DNA of 64,000 nucleotides, taken from NCBI RefSeq assembly GCF_002994745.2, contig NC_037093.1, forward strand, positions 47,596,384 through 47,660,383, given 5' to 3'. The notes under the pieces are model-generated. The model searched no databases. It had not been told where the DNA came from and worked only from the letters and a program-made list of their open reading frames with translations. Positions within the stretch are counted from its first letter, which is position 1. Each line of letters opens with the position of its first letter. The stretch is from Rosa chinensis (taxonomy: Eukaryota > Streptophyta > Magnoliopsida > Rosales > Rosaceae). Made by a program: the position numbers and the translations under genes. This document shows, piece by piece, positions 23,568 through 34,177 of the stretch.

Positions 23568-23572
23568 ACTGT

Positions 23573-23779
23573 TGTTTAAGTATATTGGTATTGAGAGAGA
23601 TTGATGAGAGAAGTGTATTTCATTATAGAGAATAGGAGCCCTATATATAGGGATTACAAAGTGCATAATCTAATGTTACAAGGAATACCAATCCGTGTAG
23701 GATTGGGAAATCTAGAACCTTCTCTCCTATTCCTATTCCTAGTTTGATAAGGCACACTAAACTTGATTTTCCTTCAACA
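23573..23779 (-). repeat. Copia 1 3' LTR
   Basis: 207 bp, same as 30292-30498. It contains CCTATATATAGGG, a palindromic TATA region. Target duplication ACTGT precedes it. Confidence 0.92.
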
Positions 23780-23976
23780 CTCCCCCTTGTGCTGCTCAAA
23801 CTTGGTGGTGACGCTTCATTCGTTGCCTCGTTAAAAACCTTGCCAGGTAACAAAAACCCTGTGGGACAAAAATAATCCTGGTCGAAGGACAAAAAGAGCA
23901 CAACACGTCCTTCACTCTTCGAGATCGAACATGTAGACATCATAACTCCCCTGATGTCGATATCTCCCCCTGATTG

Positions 23977-26900
23977 CTACAATCGTGGGAGTTCGGATAA
24001 CTTTCTCAATCCGATGCTCTTCACATGTTTCTCGAAGGTGGATTTAGGTAACGACTTAGTGAATAAGTCCGCTACATTATCCTCTGATCGGATTTGATTC
24101 ACTTCAATCTTTAGAAGTGATTGTTGTTGCTGATTATAAAAGAACTTAGGCGATATATGCTTGGTGTTGTCGCCCTTGATGAAACCTAACTTCATTTGTT
24201 CAATACAAGCTGCATTATCCTCATAAATGCATGTAGGTTCATCTGTGGTAGACTTCAAACCACAACTTCCTTGAATGTGTCGAATTACAGACCTTAGCCA
24301 TACACATTCACGTACAGCTTCATGTAGAGCAATAACCTCTGCATGATTTGAGGAAGTAGCAACAAGGGTCTGTTTTGTAGACCTCCAAGATATCGCAGTG
24401 CTTCCCATGGTAAAGACATAACCTGTTTGGGAGCGACCTTTGTGAGGGTCAGAGAGGTACCCTGCATCAGCAAAGCCCATCAAGACATCATTGTCGTTTT
24501 GATGGAGGGAGATAGGAGGACGCCGGCCACCATGAGCGGCGGCGGCGGCGGCGCCGGCAACATGGCCGGCGGCCATTCCATGGACGGGGGCGTTTTGCCT
24601 TTTTGGGTCCGATCCCAATTTTCCGTCATTCCTTTTCTCTCTGTAGGGATAGAATAGGCCCATATCAATCGTACCTCTTAGGTATCGAAAGATTGTCTTT
24701 ATACCAATCCAATGGCGGCGTGTTGGCGCAGAGCTATGTCGAGCTAACAAGTTCACTGCGAATGAGATATCCGGTCTTGTGCATTGAGCTAAGTACAATA
24801 ATGCGCCTATTGCACTCAAATAGGGCACCTCGGCCTCTAATGGTTCTTCGTCCTCATCCCTTGGACGAAACGGATCTTTTCCGGGCTCAAGACTACGGCC
24901 GATCATGGGAGTACTCGTAGGCTTTGCTTTATCTTCATTAAAGCGCCTTAGGATTTTCTGAGTATATGCAGACTGATGGATCAAGATTCCATCACTACGG
25001 TGCTCGAGTTCTAAACCGAGACAAAACCGTGTTTTCCCAAGATCTTTCATCTCAAATTCGGATTTCAAGTATTTAGCAGTTTCCTTCAACTCATCTAGAG
25101 TTCCAATTAGGTTCATGTCATCGACATAAACTGCTACGATTGCAAATCCGGAACTTGTTCTTTTAATGAACACGCATGGGCATATTTCATTGTTAATATA
25201 TCCCTTCCCAATCAAGTAGTCACTTAGACGGTTATACCACATCCGTCCGGATTGTTTTAATCCATATAGTGAGCGTTTTAATCTTATTGAAAACGCGCTC
25301 CGTGGTTTAGAGCCACTTGATTTGGGTAATTGAAGTCCATCTGGAACCTTCATATATATCTCTGAATCTAGATCCCCATAGAGATATGCTGTAACCACAT
25401 CCATAAGCTGCATGTCAAGTTTTTCGGAAACTACCAAACTGACAAGGTAGCGGAACGTTATAACGTCCATTACGGGAGAATATGTCTCCTCGTAGTCGAT
25501 TCCAGGGCGTTGTGAGAAACCTTGCGCCACAAGGCGGGCTTTATATCTTACTACCTCATTTTTCTCATTACGCTTTCTAACAAAGACCCATTTATGGCCA
25601 ACAGGCTTTACACTTGGGGGTGTCTGCGTTACAGGCCCAAATACCTGTCTCTTTGTTAGTGAATCCAATTCAACCTGGATCGCATCTTTCCATTTAGGCC
25701 AATCTGCTCTTCGTTGACATTCTTCAACAGAGCGAGGTTCGATATCATCATATTCTATAATCCCTTTCGCAATATGATATGCAAATGCATCATCAATTGC
25801 CATAGAATTTCTATCCATCATCTCATGTACACTAGTGTAATTTATGGAGATCTCTCTATTCTCTGGAGTTGGTTCTGACATTGGAGCGTCCCCCAATGAT
25901 GTCTCTTGGACATAACCATAATCCGGAATATTCTCATGAGATGGATTATTTATATCGATGATTAATGGATTATTCTGTGCCAAACTCGCTTTCTTTCTTG
26001 GGCGAGAATCCATCGAACCTATAGGCCTCCCGCGCTTCCTGGCAGGAGCCATGGGCCTAGCCACAACGTCACCATCACTGTGAGAGGGGACGTTGGCGCC
26101 ATGCTCAAATCCTCTTGAGTTAGCGTCATGTCCTCTAGTTTTAGGGACATCAATCCTTGCAGGCACGTTTGCAGCAGGTATGTGTGATCTCGTCACTTTA
26201 GCGATATCAGAAAACGCATCAGGCATCGATTCTGCTACGTTCTGAAGATCGAGAATTCTCCGCACTTCAATTTCAGACTGTGCAGTTCGGGGATCAAGAT
26301 GAGACAGAGTGGGGACAGACCACGACAATTCCGGTCGTTCCTGTTGAACATTGATGTTCTTATCTCCCCCTAACGACGGGAAGACTGTCTCATCGAAGTG
26401 ACAATCCGCAAATCTAGCGGTAAAGAGATCGCCTGTCAAGGGTTCTATGTAGCGGATAATCGTTGGAGAATCATATCCAACATAAAGGCCTAATCGTCTT
26501 TGAGGACCCATTTTGGTACGCTGTGGCGGCGCAATAGGCACATAGACTGCACACCCAAATATGCGTAAGTGTGAGACATCAGGCTCATACCCAGTAACCA
26601 TCTGGGACGCAGAAAAGGGTTGAGTGGCAGTGGGCCGCAGACGAATAAGCACAGCTGCATGCAATATTGCATAGCCCCAAGCAGAAATAGGGAGATTGGT
26701 GCGCATTACCAATGCCCTAGCGACCATTTGTAGTCGTTTAATGGCGGCTTCTGCGAGACCATTTTGGGTGTGAACATGAGGAACAGGATGTTCAACATCA
26801 ATCCCAATGGACATGCAATAATCATCAAAAGTCTTTGATGTAAACTCTCCAGCATTGTCTAATCTTATAGACTTAATAGGATGATCAGGGTGGTGAGCCC

Positions 26901-27903
26901 TTAACTTAATTATTTGTGCTAGGAGTTTAGCAAATGCAGCGTTCCTTGTGGACAATAGCATGACATGTGACCAGCGTGTCGATGCATCAACCAACACCAT
27001 AAAATATCGAAATGGTCCGCAAGATGGTTGAATAGGTCCACAAATATCACCTTGGATTCTTTGCAAGAATGGTATATTTTCTTTGGTGTCCTTTGCATAG
27101 GATGGTCTCGATCCTAACTTTGCTAAAGAGCAGGCTTTGCAGAACGAATAATGGGCTTTCGAAATAACCAATGAGGATTTTGGTTGAGCCATGAAGTCAC
27201 TTTTGACTTTAGAAGCAGAAATTGGAGTCAGGGGAGCAGGGGTGGCGTCAAAGCCACCCTGGAGCCGCAGGGGGATGACGGCGCCGGCTAGTGGTGGCCG
27301 GACTTGAAGGGGGAAGGCGCCGTGAGGCGCAGGTGCTCCTCCTTGATCCAAATTTCGAGTTTTACTTCCTTTCGTTCTGAAAAAGGGATGTCCGTGTGAA
27401 GTCTTTAATATACGGATCATCATGTCACGACCTGGGTGTCCCAAACGGTCGTGCCAAAGCCTATATGTGTCGGAATCCCATAAATCATCTCTCATGACAT
27501 GGTTGGATTCAATGACTCGAATAGTGGTTGCATACAACCCACTAGAGCGACACATAAGTTTCTCTAAGACTCGTTTATGTCCGTAGTCATTAGAGGTGAT
27601 GCAAAGGAACTCTTGTCCATTCTCACAATGTGTTTCCACATGAAAACCATTGGCTCTTATATCTTTGAAGCTCAATAGGGTTCTTCCTGCCCTAGGAGCA
27701 TAAAGAGCTTCGGTGACATTCAAAGTAGTGCCATTAGGCAATATAAATTGAGCTAGTCCTCGACCATGAATCAATTGAGATGGTCCAGCCATCATAGTCA
27801 CAGAAGATCGAGTAGGCGCCATCCATAGGAATAGCTGTCTATTTCGAAGGATGGTATGTGTAGTGGCACTGTCCACGAGGCATTCGAGCTCTCCGGGAAA
27901 CAT
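23977..27903 (-). CDS. Copia 1 Pol polyprotein (1308 codons)
   Basis: Domain order from the N-terminus: aspartic protease with VDSATTHTIL near residue 11; pre-integrase LWHDRLGHPGRDMM; integrase with zinc finger and catalytic core (GDICGP, VLVDASTRW, RLDNAGEF); RT with YVDD at 25117-25128; RNase H with GFADAGYLSDPHKG and SSNHAEVIALHEA. All catalytic motifs are present. Two GC-rich stretches stand out. One inserts Pro/Gly/Ala-rich residues between the pre-integrase and the integrase zinc-finger cysteines (27235-27350). The other is an Ala/Gly-rich stretch just before the RNase H motif (24525-24600). The truncated relative at 54679-57250 lacks the second stretch. The start ATG is one base after a splice-acceptor-like CAG at 27905, so Pol may be made from a spliced RNA. 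Confidence 0.92.
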   Translation of the reverse strand: MFPGELECLVDSATTHTILRNRQLFLWMAPTRSSVTMMAGPSQLIHGRGLAQFILPNGTTLNVTEALYAPRAGRTLLSFKDIRANGFHVETHCENGQEFLCITSNDYGHKRVLEKLMCRSSGLYATTIRVIESNHVMRDDLWDSDTYRLWHDRLGHPGRDMMIRILKTSHGHPFFRTKGSKTRNLDQGGAPAPHGAFPLQVRPPLAGAVIPLRLQGGFDATPAPLTPISASKVKSDFMAQPKSSLVISKAHYSFCKACSLAKLGSRPSYAKDTKENIPFLQRIQGDICGPIQPSCGPFRYFMVLVDASTRWSHVMLLSTRNAAFAKLLAQIIKLRAHHPDHPIKSIRLDNAGEFTSKTFDDYCMSIGIDVEHPVPHVHTQNGLAEAAIKRLQMVARALVMRTNLPISAWGYAILHAAVLIRLRPTATQPFSASQMVTGYEPDVSHLRIFGCAVYVPIAPPQRTKMGPQRRLGLYVGYDSPTIIRYIEPLTGDLFTARFADCHFDETVFPSLGGDKNINVQQERPELSWSVPTLSHLDPRTAQSEIEVRRILDLQNVAESMPDAFSDIAKVTRSHIPAANVPARIDVPKTRGHDANSRGFEHGANVPSHSDGDVVARPMAPARKRGRPIGSMDSRPRKKASLAQNNPLIIDINNPSHENIPDYGYVQETSLGDAPMSEPTPENREISINYTSVHEMMDRNSMAIDDAFAYHIAKGIIEYDDIEPRSVEECQRRADWPKWKDAIQVELDSLTKRQVFGPVTQTPPSVKPVGHKWVFVRKRNEKNEVVRYKARLVAQGFSQRPGIDYEETYSPVMDVITFRYLVSLVVSEKLDMQLMDVVTAYLYGDLDSEIYMKVPDGLQLPKSSGSKPRSAFSIRLKRSLYGLKQSGRMWYNRLSDYLIGKGYINNEICPCVFIKRTSSGFAIVAVYVDDMNLIGTLDELKETAKYLKSEFEMKDLGKTRFCLGLELEHRSDGILIHQSAYTQKILRRFNEDKAKPTSTPMIGRSLEPGKDPFRPRDEDEEPLEAEVPYLSAIGALLYLAQCTRPDISFAVNLLARHSSAPTRRHWIGIKTIFRYLRGTIDMGLFYPYREKRNDGKLGSDPKRQNAPVHGMAAGHVAGAAAAAAHGGRRPPISLHQNDNDVLMGFADAGYLSDPHKGRSQTGYVFTMGSTAISWRSTKQTLVATSSNHAEVIALHEAVRECVWLRSVIRHIQGSCGLKSTTDEPTCIYEDNAACIEQMKLGFIKGDNTKHISPKFFYNQQQQSLLKIEVNQIRSEDNVADLFTKSLPKSTFEKHVKSIGLRKLSELPRL

Positions 27904-28278
27904 ACTGAAAAAAATAAAGTTCGAATTTAGAATATTATGTCCAAGACATTTGAATAAGTCGACACTTTATTAATGATAGCCAATGATTACATCAAAGTTT
28001 CTTGACTAAAATCTAATCCAATATAAAATCAAATAGTAGACAAATCGTAGTCACTTAATCCGTTCGGTAATTTCAATTTTGTTGTGACCAGGTAAGGTAA
28101 GGTGAGATTTTGGTGGAGCGTTGCTCACTTTTAAAACCGTTCTCTCAGATTAAACCTTGCCTAGACATCACAAGTACTCTTGAGTACGCCTAGAGGGAAA
28201 AAGTTAATACAATAAGTCATTTTATTGATTTAGGGCATAATTGCCATTACATAATTCTTGGAAAAGTAAAGGACTATA
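27904..28278 (-). other. Copia 1 gag-pol spacer ending in splice-acceptor-like tract
   Basis: This 375-base non-coding spacer separates the gag stop from the pol ATG. Read on the minus strand it ends TTTATTTTTTTCAG then TATG. A polypyrimidine tract plus AG is what a 3' splice site looks like. Gag and Pol are therefore not joined by frameshift or readthrough here. Confidence 0.6.
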
Positions 28279-29391
28279 CTAATCAAAATCTGCAGCATCC
28301 TTGTGCAATTCTTTGTCAGATTTGAAGTCCGCTATGGTGAGATTGACGTCAGCATCATCACCATCTTCTTCTATATTTTCGGCAAAATTGGCTTCATGCT
28401 CTCTGAAGTCTCTAAATGCCTTGTAATGCGCAGCCAATTGTTTGCTTGCGTTGCATTGTTTGAACCAGTGCTCACTAGATCCACATCGATGACACATGTC
28501 ATTGTGATTTCCTCCCTTTAATTGAGGTGCATTGTTTGCACTTGGGTGGCGTCCCCCATAGGAGTTGGCGCCATTCCCACGGCCCTGGGTGGTTCCTCCA
28601 TGTCCTGGAGCCCCACGACCTCCTCTCCCACGTTGCCATGTATTGCCACGTGATCGTCCTTCATTCTGACGAGTACCTTCCTTTGTAGGGCGGTTATATG
28701 GACCAGAACGTCCGTTGTGTCCCTTATTCTTAGGGTTCCGCTCCTTGCGCCCTCCTTTGGGTGCATTGTTATAATTCACCTCATGAACGCTCTTAGTTCC
28801 GATAGGCCTTGAATTATAATTCTTCACGAGGATATTATCATGCTTTTCAGCTACAGACATAATAGTAATGAGCTGATGAAATCTCGTGATCCGTCTAGTA
28901 TCGAATTCCGTTCGATATTGCTTTGAGAGCAAAATTGTTGAGACGGGGAAGGTGGAGAGAGTTTTCTCAATTAGTTCTTGCTCTGTGACGGGTTGTCCAC
29001 AGAACCCCAACATGGTTTTGAGGCGTAGAACTTCTGAATTATATTCAGCTACAGACTTGAAGTCGGCGAATCGTAGATTGCCCCATTGAACTTTCAAGTC
29101 AGGGAGGAGGGTATCCTTGATATTACCAAATCGCTCTTCTAGCGCGACCCATAATTCTCTAGCATCCTTGATTGCCATGTACTCCAGTCGGAGTGATTTA
29201 TCCATGTGGCGCCTCATCAAGATGAGGGCGGTGGCATTGTTCGTAGCCGTACGCTCAAATATGAGAGTAGGATTAGGAGCTTGAATTAAGGGTAGGATCC
29301 CTTTTGAAGTGAGGTGGTGCTCAACATCCGTGGCCCAACTATGATATTCCGAGCCAGTTGAGGTAAGTGCAGGAAAGTCAAGTTTCGACAT
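28279..29391 (-). CDS. Copia 1 Gag (370 codons)
   Basis: Structural protein of the virus-like particle. The N-terminal two thirds are the UBN2-type Gag found in plant Copia elements (MSKLDFPAL start, RELWVALEERFG). They are followed by a Gly/Arg/Asn-rich stretch and one zinc knuckle CHRCGSSEHWFKQC (C-x2-C-x4-H-x4-C) near 28453-28494. The C-terminus is acidic. The start is the first ATG and sits one base downstream of a CAG acceptor-like site at 29393. The frame is uninterrupted. Confidence 0.9.
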   Translation of the reverse strand: MSKLDFPALTSTGSEYHSWATDVEHHLTSKGILPLIQAPNPTLIFERTATNNATALILMRRHMDKSLRLEYMAIKDARELWVALEERFGNIKDTLLPDLKVQWGNLRFADFKSVAEYNSEVLRLKTMLGFCGQPVTEQELIEKTLSTFPVSTILLSKQYRTEFDTRRITRFHQLITIMSVAEKHDNILVKNYNSRPIGTKSVHEVNYNNAPKGGRKERNPKNKGHNGRSGPYNRPTKEGTRQNEGRSRGNTWQRGRGGRGAPGHGGTTQGRGNGANSYGGRHPSANNAPQLKGGNHNDMCHRCGSSEHWFKQCNASKQLAAHYKAFRDFREHEANFAENIEEDGDDADVNLTIADFKSDKELHKDAADFD

Positions 29392-29757
29392 CCTGAAATA
29401 AGAAGAAGAAATATATTAGTTTCGGAGTTAAAACTTCCACGACAACTAAATATTAAGATTTCCGAGCTATGCTACCAAGAAATCGATTGCCAAGAAAATT
29501 GGATTAGACCGAAACAATGATGTTTATAAGGTCATAAATCGATGCTTGCGGACGCTCTTAGTCCGAAGTCTTACGAACGCTCTTAGTTCGTTAATTGCGT
29601 GAATCCCCACGATTCCGCTTTTTAATGATCGAACCCACGTTATAAGAAAGGTGGGATGAAGAAGAAGGGAGGTTTTTTTTAAGTCCCCGAGAAAAAGAAA
29701 AAATATCAATTTAGGAACTTTAAAACTTACTCTTTTGAATACTTACTTGTATTTGGA
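29392..29757 (-). promoter_or_regulatory. Copia 1 candidate leader intron
   Basis: On the minus strand a strong donor-like ACAA/GTAAGTAT lies at 29746. A second GTAAGT lies near 29729. The acceptor-like TTCTTCTTATTTCAG/GATG lies at 29393, directly before the gag ATG. The same donor could instead reach the pol acceptor at 27905. This is seen only as sequence motifs; no transcript data. Confidence 0.5.
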
Positions 29758-30291
29758 TCACGCGCGTGTCGATGCAGGCGTGATGGAGCGAAGCGAGTCG
29801 AGTAAAGGTGTGCAGTGGTGCACGGCAGCAGGGGCTGCAGTGGCAGTGAGTTGCAGGTGTGCTGCAAGGGGTGCAGGGGCTACGGGCGCGAAGTAGGCAG
29901 GCCGGTTGCGGGGCAGCAGTTGTTGCGGGCAAGGCAGCAGCGAACGCAGGTGTGCGTACGGGCTGCGGGGGCAGGTGTGCGCGGGGCAGCAGATGTGCGG
30001 CAGAGCTGCAGGAGCAGCAGGGCAGCGACGCGGGGCTGCAGACGCACGGGCGCGCAGGGAAGGCAGGCAGCAGGGCTGCAGGCGCACGGGCGCGCAGGCA
30101 GACGAGCGCAGGGGCGCGTAGCGCAGGGCAGACGCGGTGGGGGCTCGGCTAGCACGGGCTAGGGGCTGCTGGGGTAGTCGGCACGCAGGTAGACAGAAGG
30201 CTGCAGGCAAGTGCTTGCGGCAGATTTTTTTTTGGCAAAGGAAGTTTTGTGGGGTTTTTTTTTCTTTTTGGCTAGAGTCGTGCTGATAACG
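29758..30291 (-). other. Copia 1 GC-rich 5' leader
   Basis: The 450 bases from 29770 to 30215 are strongly GC-rich, built from irregular repeats of GGGCTGCAG, GGCAGCAG and CGGGCGCGCAGG, in an element that is otherwise AT-rich. All six frames are open over much of it only because stop codons are rare in such sequence, so I do not call a gene. It could form stable RNA structure upstream of gag. Confidence 0.65.
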
Positions 30292-30498
30292 TGTTTAAGT
30301 ATATTGGTATTGAGAGAGATTGATGAGAGAAGTGTATTTCATTATAGAGAATAGGAGCCCTATATATAGGGATTACAAAGTGCATAATCTAATGTTACAA
30401 GGAATACCAATCCGTGTAGGATTGGGAAATCTAGAACCTTCTCTCCTATTCCTATTCCTAGTTTGATAAGGCACACTAAACTTGATTTTCCTTCAACA
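30292..30498 (-). repeat. Copia 1 5' LTR
   Basis: 207 bp, matches 23573-23779 with no difference that I noticed. Target duplication ACTGT follows. Confidence 0.92.
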
Positions 30499-30503
30499 AC
30501 TGT

Positions 30504-31340
30504 CTAATTTATTCCATTTATTCCCTAGCACTCGTTTAGGAAGTTAAAAGAGAACACCATAGAACCAACTAGCTACTGGTCTAGGGGTACAAAGAAACAG
30601 AGGTTGATCAAAATAAGAGGAAATTTTATTTACTCTTAACTTGTCAGAGTTATCTTACCCACTGAAAGGTGTTTGAGCTGGACACCAAGGCCATCGCCTC
30701 TTATTCCAGCATCATCAAGCACAACGTACATGCATGCAACAATGGAATATGATGAATGGGATCCCATTCATCCATTATTACCTTCTAATTATCAAGGGTA
30801 ATTTCAGAAACAGACCACCTTGTCCCGCCTCATGAGTACTTACCATTTTTTGTTTTTGTTTTTTTGTTTTTTTTTGTTTTGAGAAGATCATGAGTACTTA
30901 CCACGGGTGGTTGTTAATGGACAACCGCTGAATGATGCAAGCATTTGCTGTCAATCTCTTTGTATTTCTTATTTTCACTCAGAGATTATATTATTGAACT
31001 CTTTATATATGGATGCAGGATTACCTGAACTTTGTGAGCTCTGTCTTTAACGGTTACAAAGACAGTCCGAAACCAAAGGCTTGCAGATCACATCCACAAA
31101 ACATCAATTCAGATGGAAAGGCAAACTCGAGCCTAGAAGAATGCTATAAAGGAGAAGAACGCGGGGGGAGCTGAAACACTTCAGTCTGACTCAATATGGT
31201 TCTGGATCATCCATATTAATTTGCTATGGAGAGCATCGCTAGTTTACTAGCATCATAAAATAAAGGACTAGCATATGTTTACTGTTCTAAGATCATTTAC
31301 GAGATGTTTGTGTGGTTTAACAACTATGACTGTGATGTTG
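30504..31340. other. Intergenic with a minimal retroposition scar
   Basis: No gene seen. CATGAGTACTTACCA is duplicated at 30831-30845 and 30889-30903. The 43 bases between are almost pure T with a few G, followed by GAGAAGAT. This is the mark of a retroposon on the minus strand cut back to little more than its poly(A) tail. Confidence 0.6.
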
Positions 31341-32542
31341 TTTCAATTTTCTACAACAAATGGCTGGGGAAGACTGAGTCTATAAAATATAAATTCAGTG
31401 TTTTAGGAAACAAAAGATTAATAGATAATAACACCTATAATTAACCAAAGTATCAAAATCCGAAGAATAAACATTGCTGTAAAACAAAAGGAAGCATATG
31501 TCTTATAGTCGCATTATATCTTTTTCACCTACGAACTTGGTGGTTGTGGTTGTATCCATGAAATATGTAGTGGGGCTTCTAAAATATTAGGTACTGAAAG
31601 TTGCTCCACCTTTTCATCTTCCATGTTAAAGATAAAAACAGCCGGACCAAAGTTTGTATTTGGAAGTGAAAGCCACTCCCACCATTTAGTGTTGAAGTAT
31701 ATGCAATTGGCTTTGTATCCTGCAGAATAGTAGTCTGAGCCATCAACAGAGAATGAAGAACTTTCACATCCCAAGAATAGACTTCTATTCTCCAAATTCT
31801 TTACCTCCAAATCTGACCACTCCCACCCGTGGTCTCTACCAAACGGCACCTCAAATACCCTAAACCTGGTGGTTTCAATTGATCCAATTCTTGGCCTAGA
31901 TTGCAGAACCACCAACAAGGCCCCTGCTGATTCTACCATGTACAAGCTTTGACTAGTAGTCTGCCCATACATAGGTACCATTGGTATCTTCTTTGATAGC
32001 AAAATAGTTGTCATTGGTTGCTCTGGGTCTTCAACATCACAAACCAAGATTCTGCCACTACAGTCCATCGCATAAAACTGCCCGTTGTGATAAATTCAAT
32101 CGAGTATTGGAGTCCAGGCTACGTACGTCCGTGTATCTTCTCCTAGTCTGCAAAACCCCCAACCACTGGCAGTCTCATAACTTACCAGAACTAAGCATTC
32201 CGGTGACGAAAAAGGGTTCGATGATAAGACAAACTTGATAATCATATGGTCATACCTACAACAAATCTGGGTATTAATGACCACCACATTGGTCACTGAA
32301 ACTAACAAATCTGGTCACTAAATATGGTTAGTGACCAAATTTAGGTGGTCACTATAGGTCCCTCACTGATTCCTATTTAGTGACCAACAAATGTAAGTTG
32401 GTCACTAATTCAAAATGTCTTTAGTGACCATGGTCTTATGGTCACAAATAATAATGGCATTAGTGACCTACAAATTCATCACTAAAGGTGTTACCAATGG
32501 TCACTGAATTGCAAAATTTGGTCATTAAAAACCATTCACTGA

Positions 32543-33690
32543 AAAAAAATATATATATATATAAATCAACAAAACCAATCTGTCTCCCAAGAAAATCGGA
32601 GCAGTGCGAAAACCCTAGAAACAAAATTTTCAATGCCCCGTCCGGCGGCGCGTCCATGGGACGTCGTCGTCGGACGGGCGAACTGGTTCTGTGAGTCCGC
32701 CGGCGAGGGACAGCGGCTCTGGGGTCGGAGCTGGGGTTTGGAAACGCCTGGGTCGCTTTCGGAGAGGGTACGACAAGCAGAGGGGCTCCTCCTTGTTCGT
32801 TTTCGATCTGTGCGGCGGAGGTTTCAAGCAAGGGCGGGGAGGCAGTTGGTTTCTGGTGTGCGGCGGATCAGGTGGATCATCGTTGTGGCTTCCCCTGTTT
32901 TGGGGTTGAAAAAGGCTGATGGAGGCCATGGGGGTCGACCCTATGGTTTTGGATCCAGTTTCAGTTTGGAATGGAGATCCATGGCGATCTGGCCGGCGAG
33001 TTCAGCTGCTGGTTACAGTTCGGTGCGGCGACGTTATCCGGTGGAAACTGATTTTTTGGTCCGGCAAAGCAGACCCGACCCGCGCACTCTTGGTTGGTCT
33101 CTGGGCCTGCCTTAGGCTGTTAAGCCTAACTTGGTGGGCTGGATGTTTATTTTGTTTAAGTACTAAGTTCTATAACTTTTATTTTGATTGTTTTGCTTTT
33201 TTAATTCGACGTGGCTTTATGCCGGCAATAAGTCCCTACCCTGTCGTGGTAGGACGACGTGGGCTCTGTCTCGGACTGCACCTTTTGTGTGCCTGGTCTG
33301 CCCTAGTTAGGGAGCGAGTTCCTTGCTTTGTCAAATGGTCGCAACCTCCTAGTGGCAAGATGAAACTAAGTGTCATCGGATTAGTTTTCCGGTGGCAACA
33401 TAGTGGGAAAGCTGATCTTATTAGTAAATTATGGCTTCGAGTAAGCATTTACTTTCCGGTATGTCACCACCTTTGTAAAGTGAATAGAGTAGCTAATTGT
33501 GCACTCTTCGCTAATTGGTGCATGTTAGAATACATATTTTTATTGAGACTCTCGTTATTATCTCGGGATGTTCTCTTTATGCTTATTGTAACTTGGGTTC
33601 AGGTTCCATGTCCCCCCCATATATTCTGCAGTTTCATTAATGATTAAGGCTTAAGGGCAGCCGTACTGGCCCTCTTTCAAAAAAAAAAAA
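32543..33690 (+). mobile_element. LINE-like or processed retroposon with poly(A) tail
   Basis: A 16-base duplication, AAAAACCATTCACTGA, flanks the insert (32527-32542, 33691-33706). The insert ends in a run of A. The 3' part (CATTAATGATTAAGG then CTTTC before the A run) looks like a plant L1-type 3' end. The 5' part (32630-33100) is GC-rich and reads open in several frames, but I see no RT or endonuclease motif. It is either a non-autonomous LINE derivative or a processed copy of a cellular mRNA. Confidence 0.6.
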
Positions 33691-34177
33691 AAAAACCATT
33701 CACTGACATGCTTTTAGCGACCATATTGCTAGATCATTGGTACTTTGGTAACTAAATTTTGGCAATTTTTCCTGGTTGTTAAAACAAACCTAATCATTTA
33801 CTGCATCAATACAAATCAAAGTAGCCTTCAATACTCCAACACCACAAAATGAAATGTACTCAAATACCAGTTATCAATATTAAACTATTCAATTCCAATA
33901 CAATATAAGACATGTATCTCTATCCTGAAATACTAATTAAATTTGCAAATCCAAAATATACAAATGTCAATCCATCCTTAATAGCAATTTCAAAATAAAT
34001 GGAAATACATACAAGTCTTTCTAGAAGCTCAATAAGGCGGCCTTCAATGATAGTTTGCAAGATGTACTTTTTTTAATCTTAGACCAATCTGCAATATAAC
34101 AAAACATATACAAGTTATAATCTTCATCCCAATGTAGGTAAGAGCTGCACCTAAGAAAGGCCTAGTATTCACTATAT

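Larger units (their letters stand above)
23573..30498 (-). mobile_element. Copia LTR retrotransposon 1, complete, 6.9 kb
   Basis: Identical-looking 207 bp LTRs (23573-23779, 30292-30498) begin TGTTTAAG and end TTCAACA. They are flanked by target duplication ACTGT (23568-23572, 30499-30503). The element is transcribed leftwards: leader, gag, a 375-base spacer, and pol in the order protease, integrase, RT, RNase H, which defines Copia. Both ORFs are free of stops, and the LTRs look the same by eye, so it is young and perhaps still competent. A polypurine tract (minus strand AAGGGGGAG) abuts the left LTR. The primer site next to the right LTR is not the usual tRNA-Met string; it reads TTATCAGCACG. 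Confidence 0.93.

Noticed and set aside
29758..30210. Long overlapping open frames on both strands in the GC-rich leader
   Set aside because: Stop codons are rare in this composition and the frames are repetitive Ala/Arg/Pro/Cys. They lie in a retrotransposon leader.
32633..33647. Plus-strand frames of 160 and 242 codons as host genes
   Set aside because: They overlap in different frames in GC-rich sequence and lie within a retroposon with poly(A) tail and target duplication.
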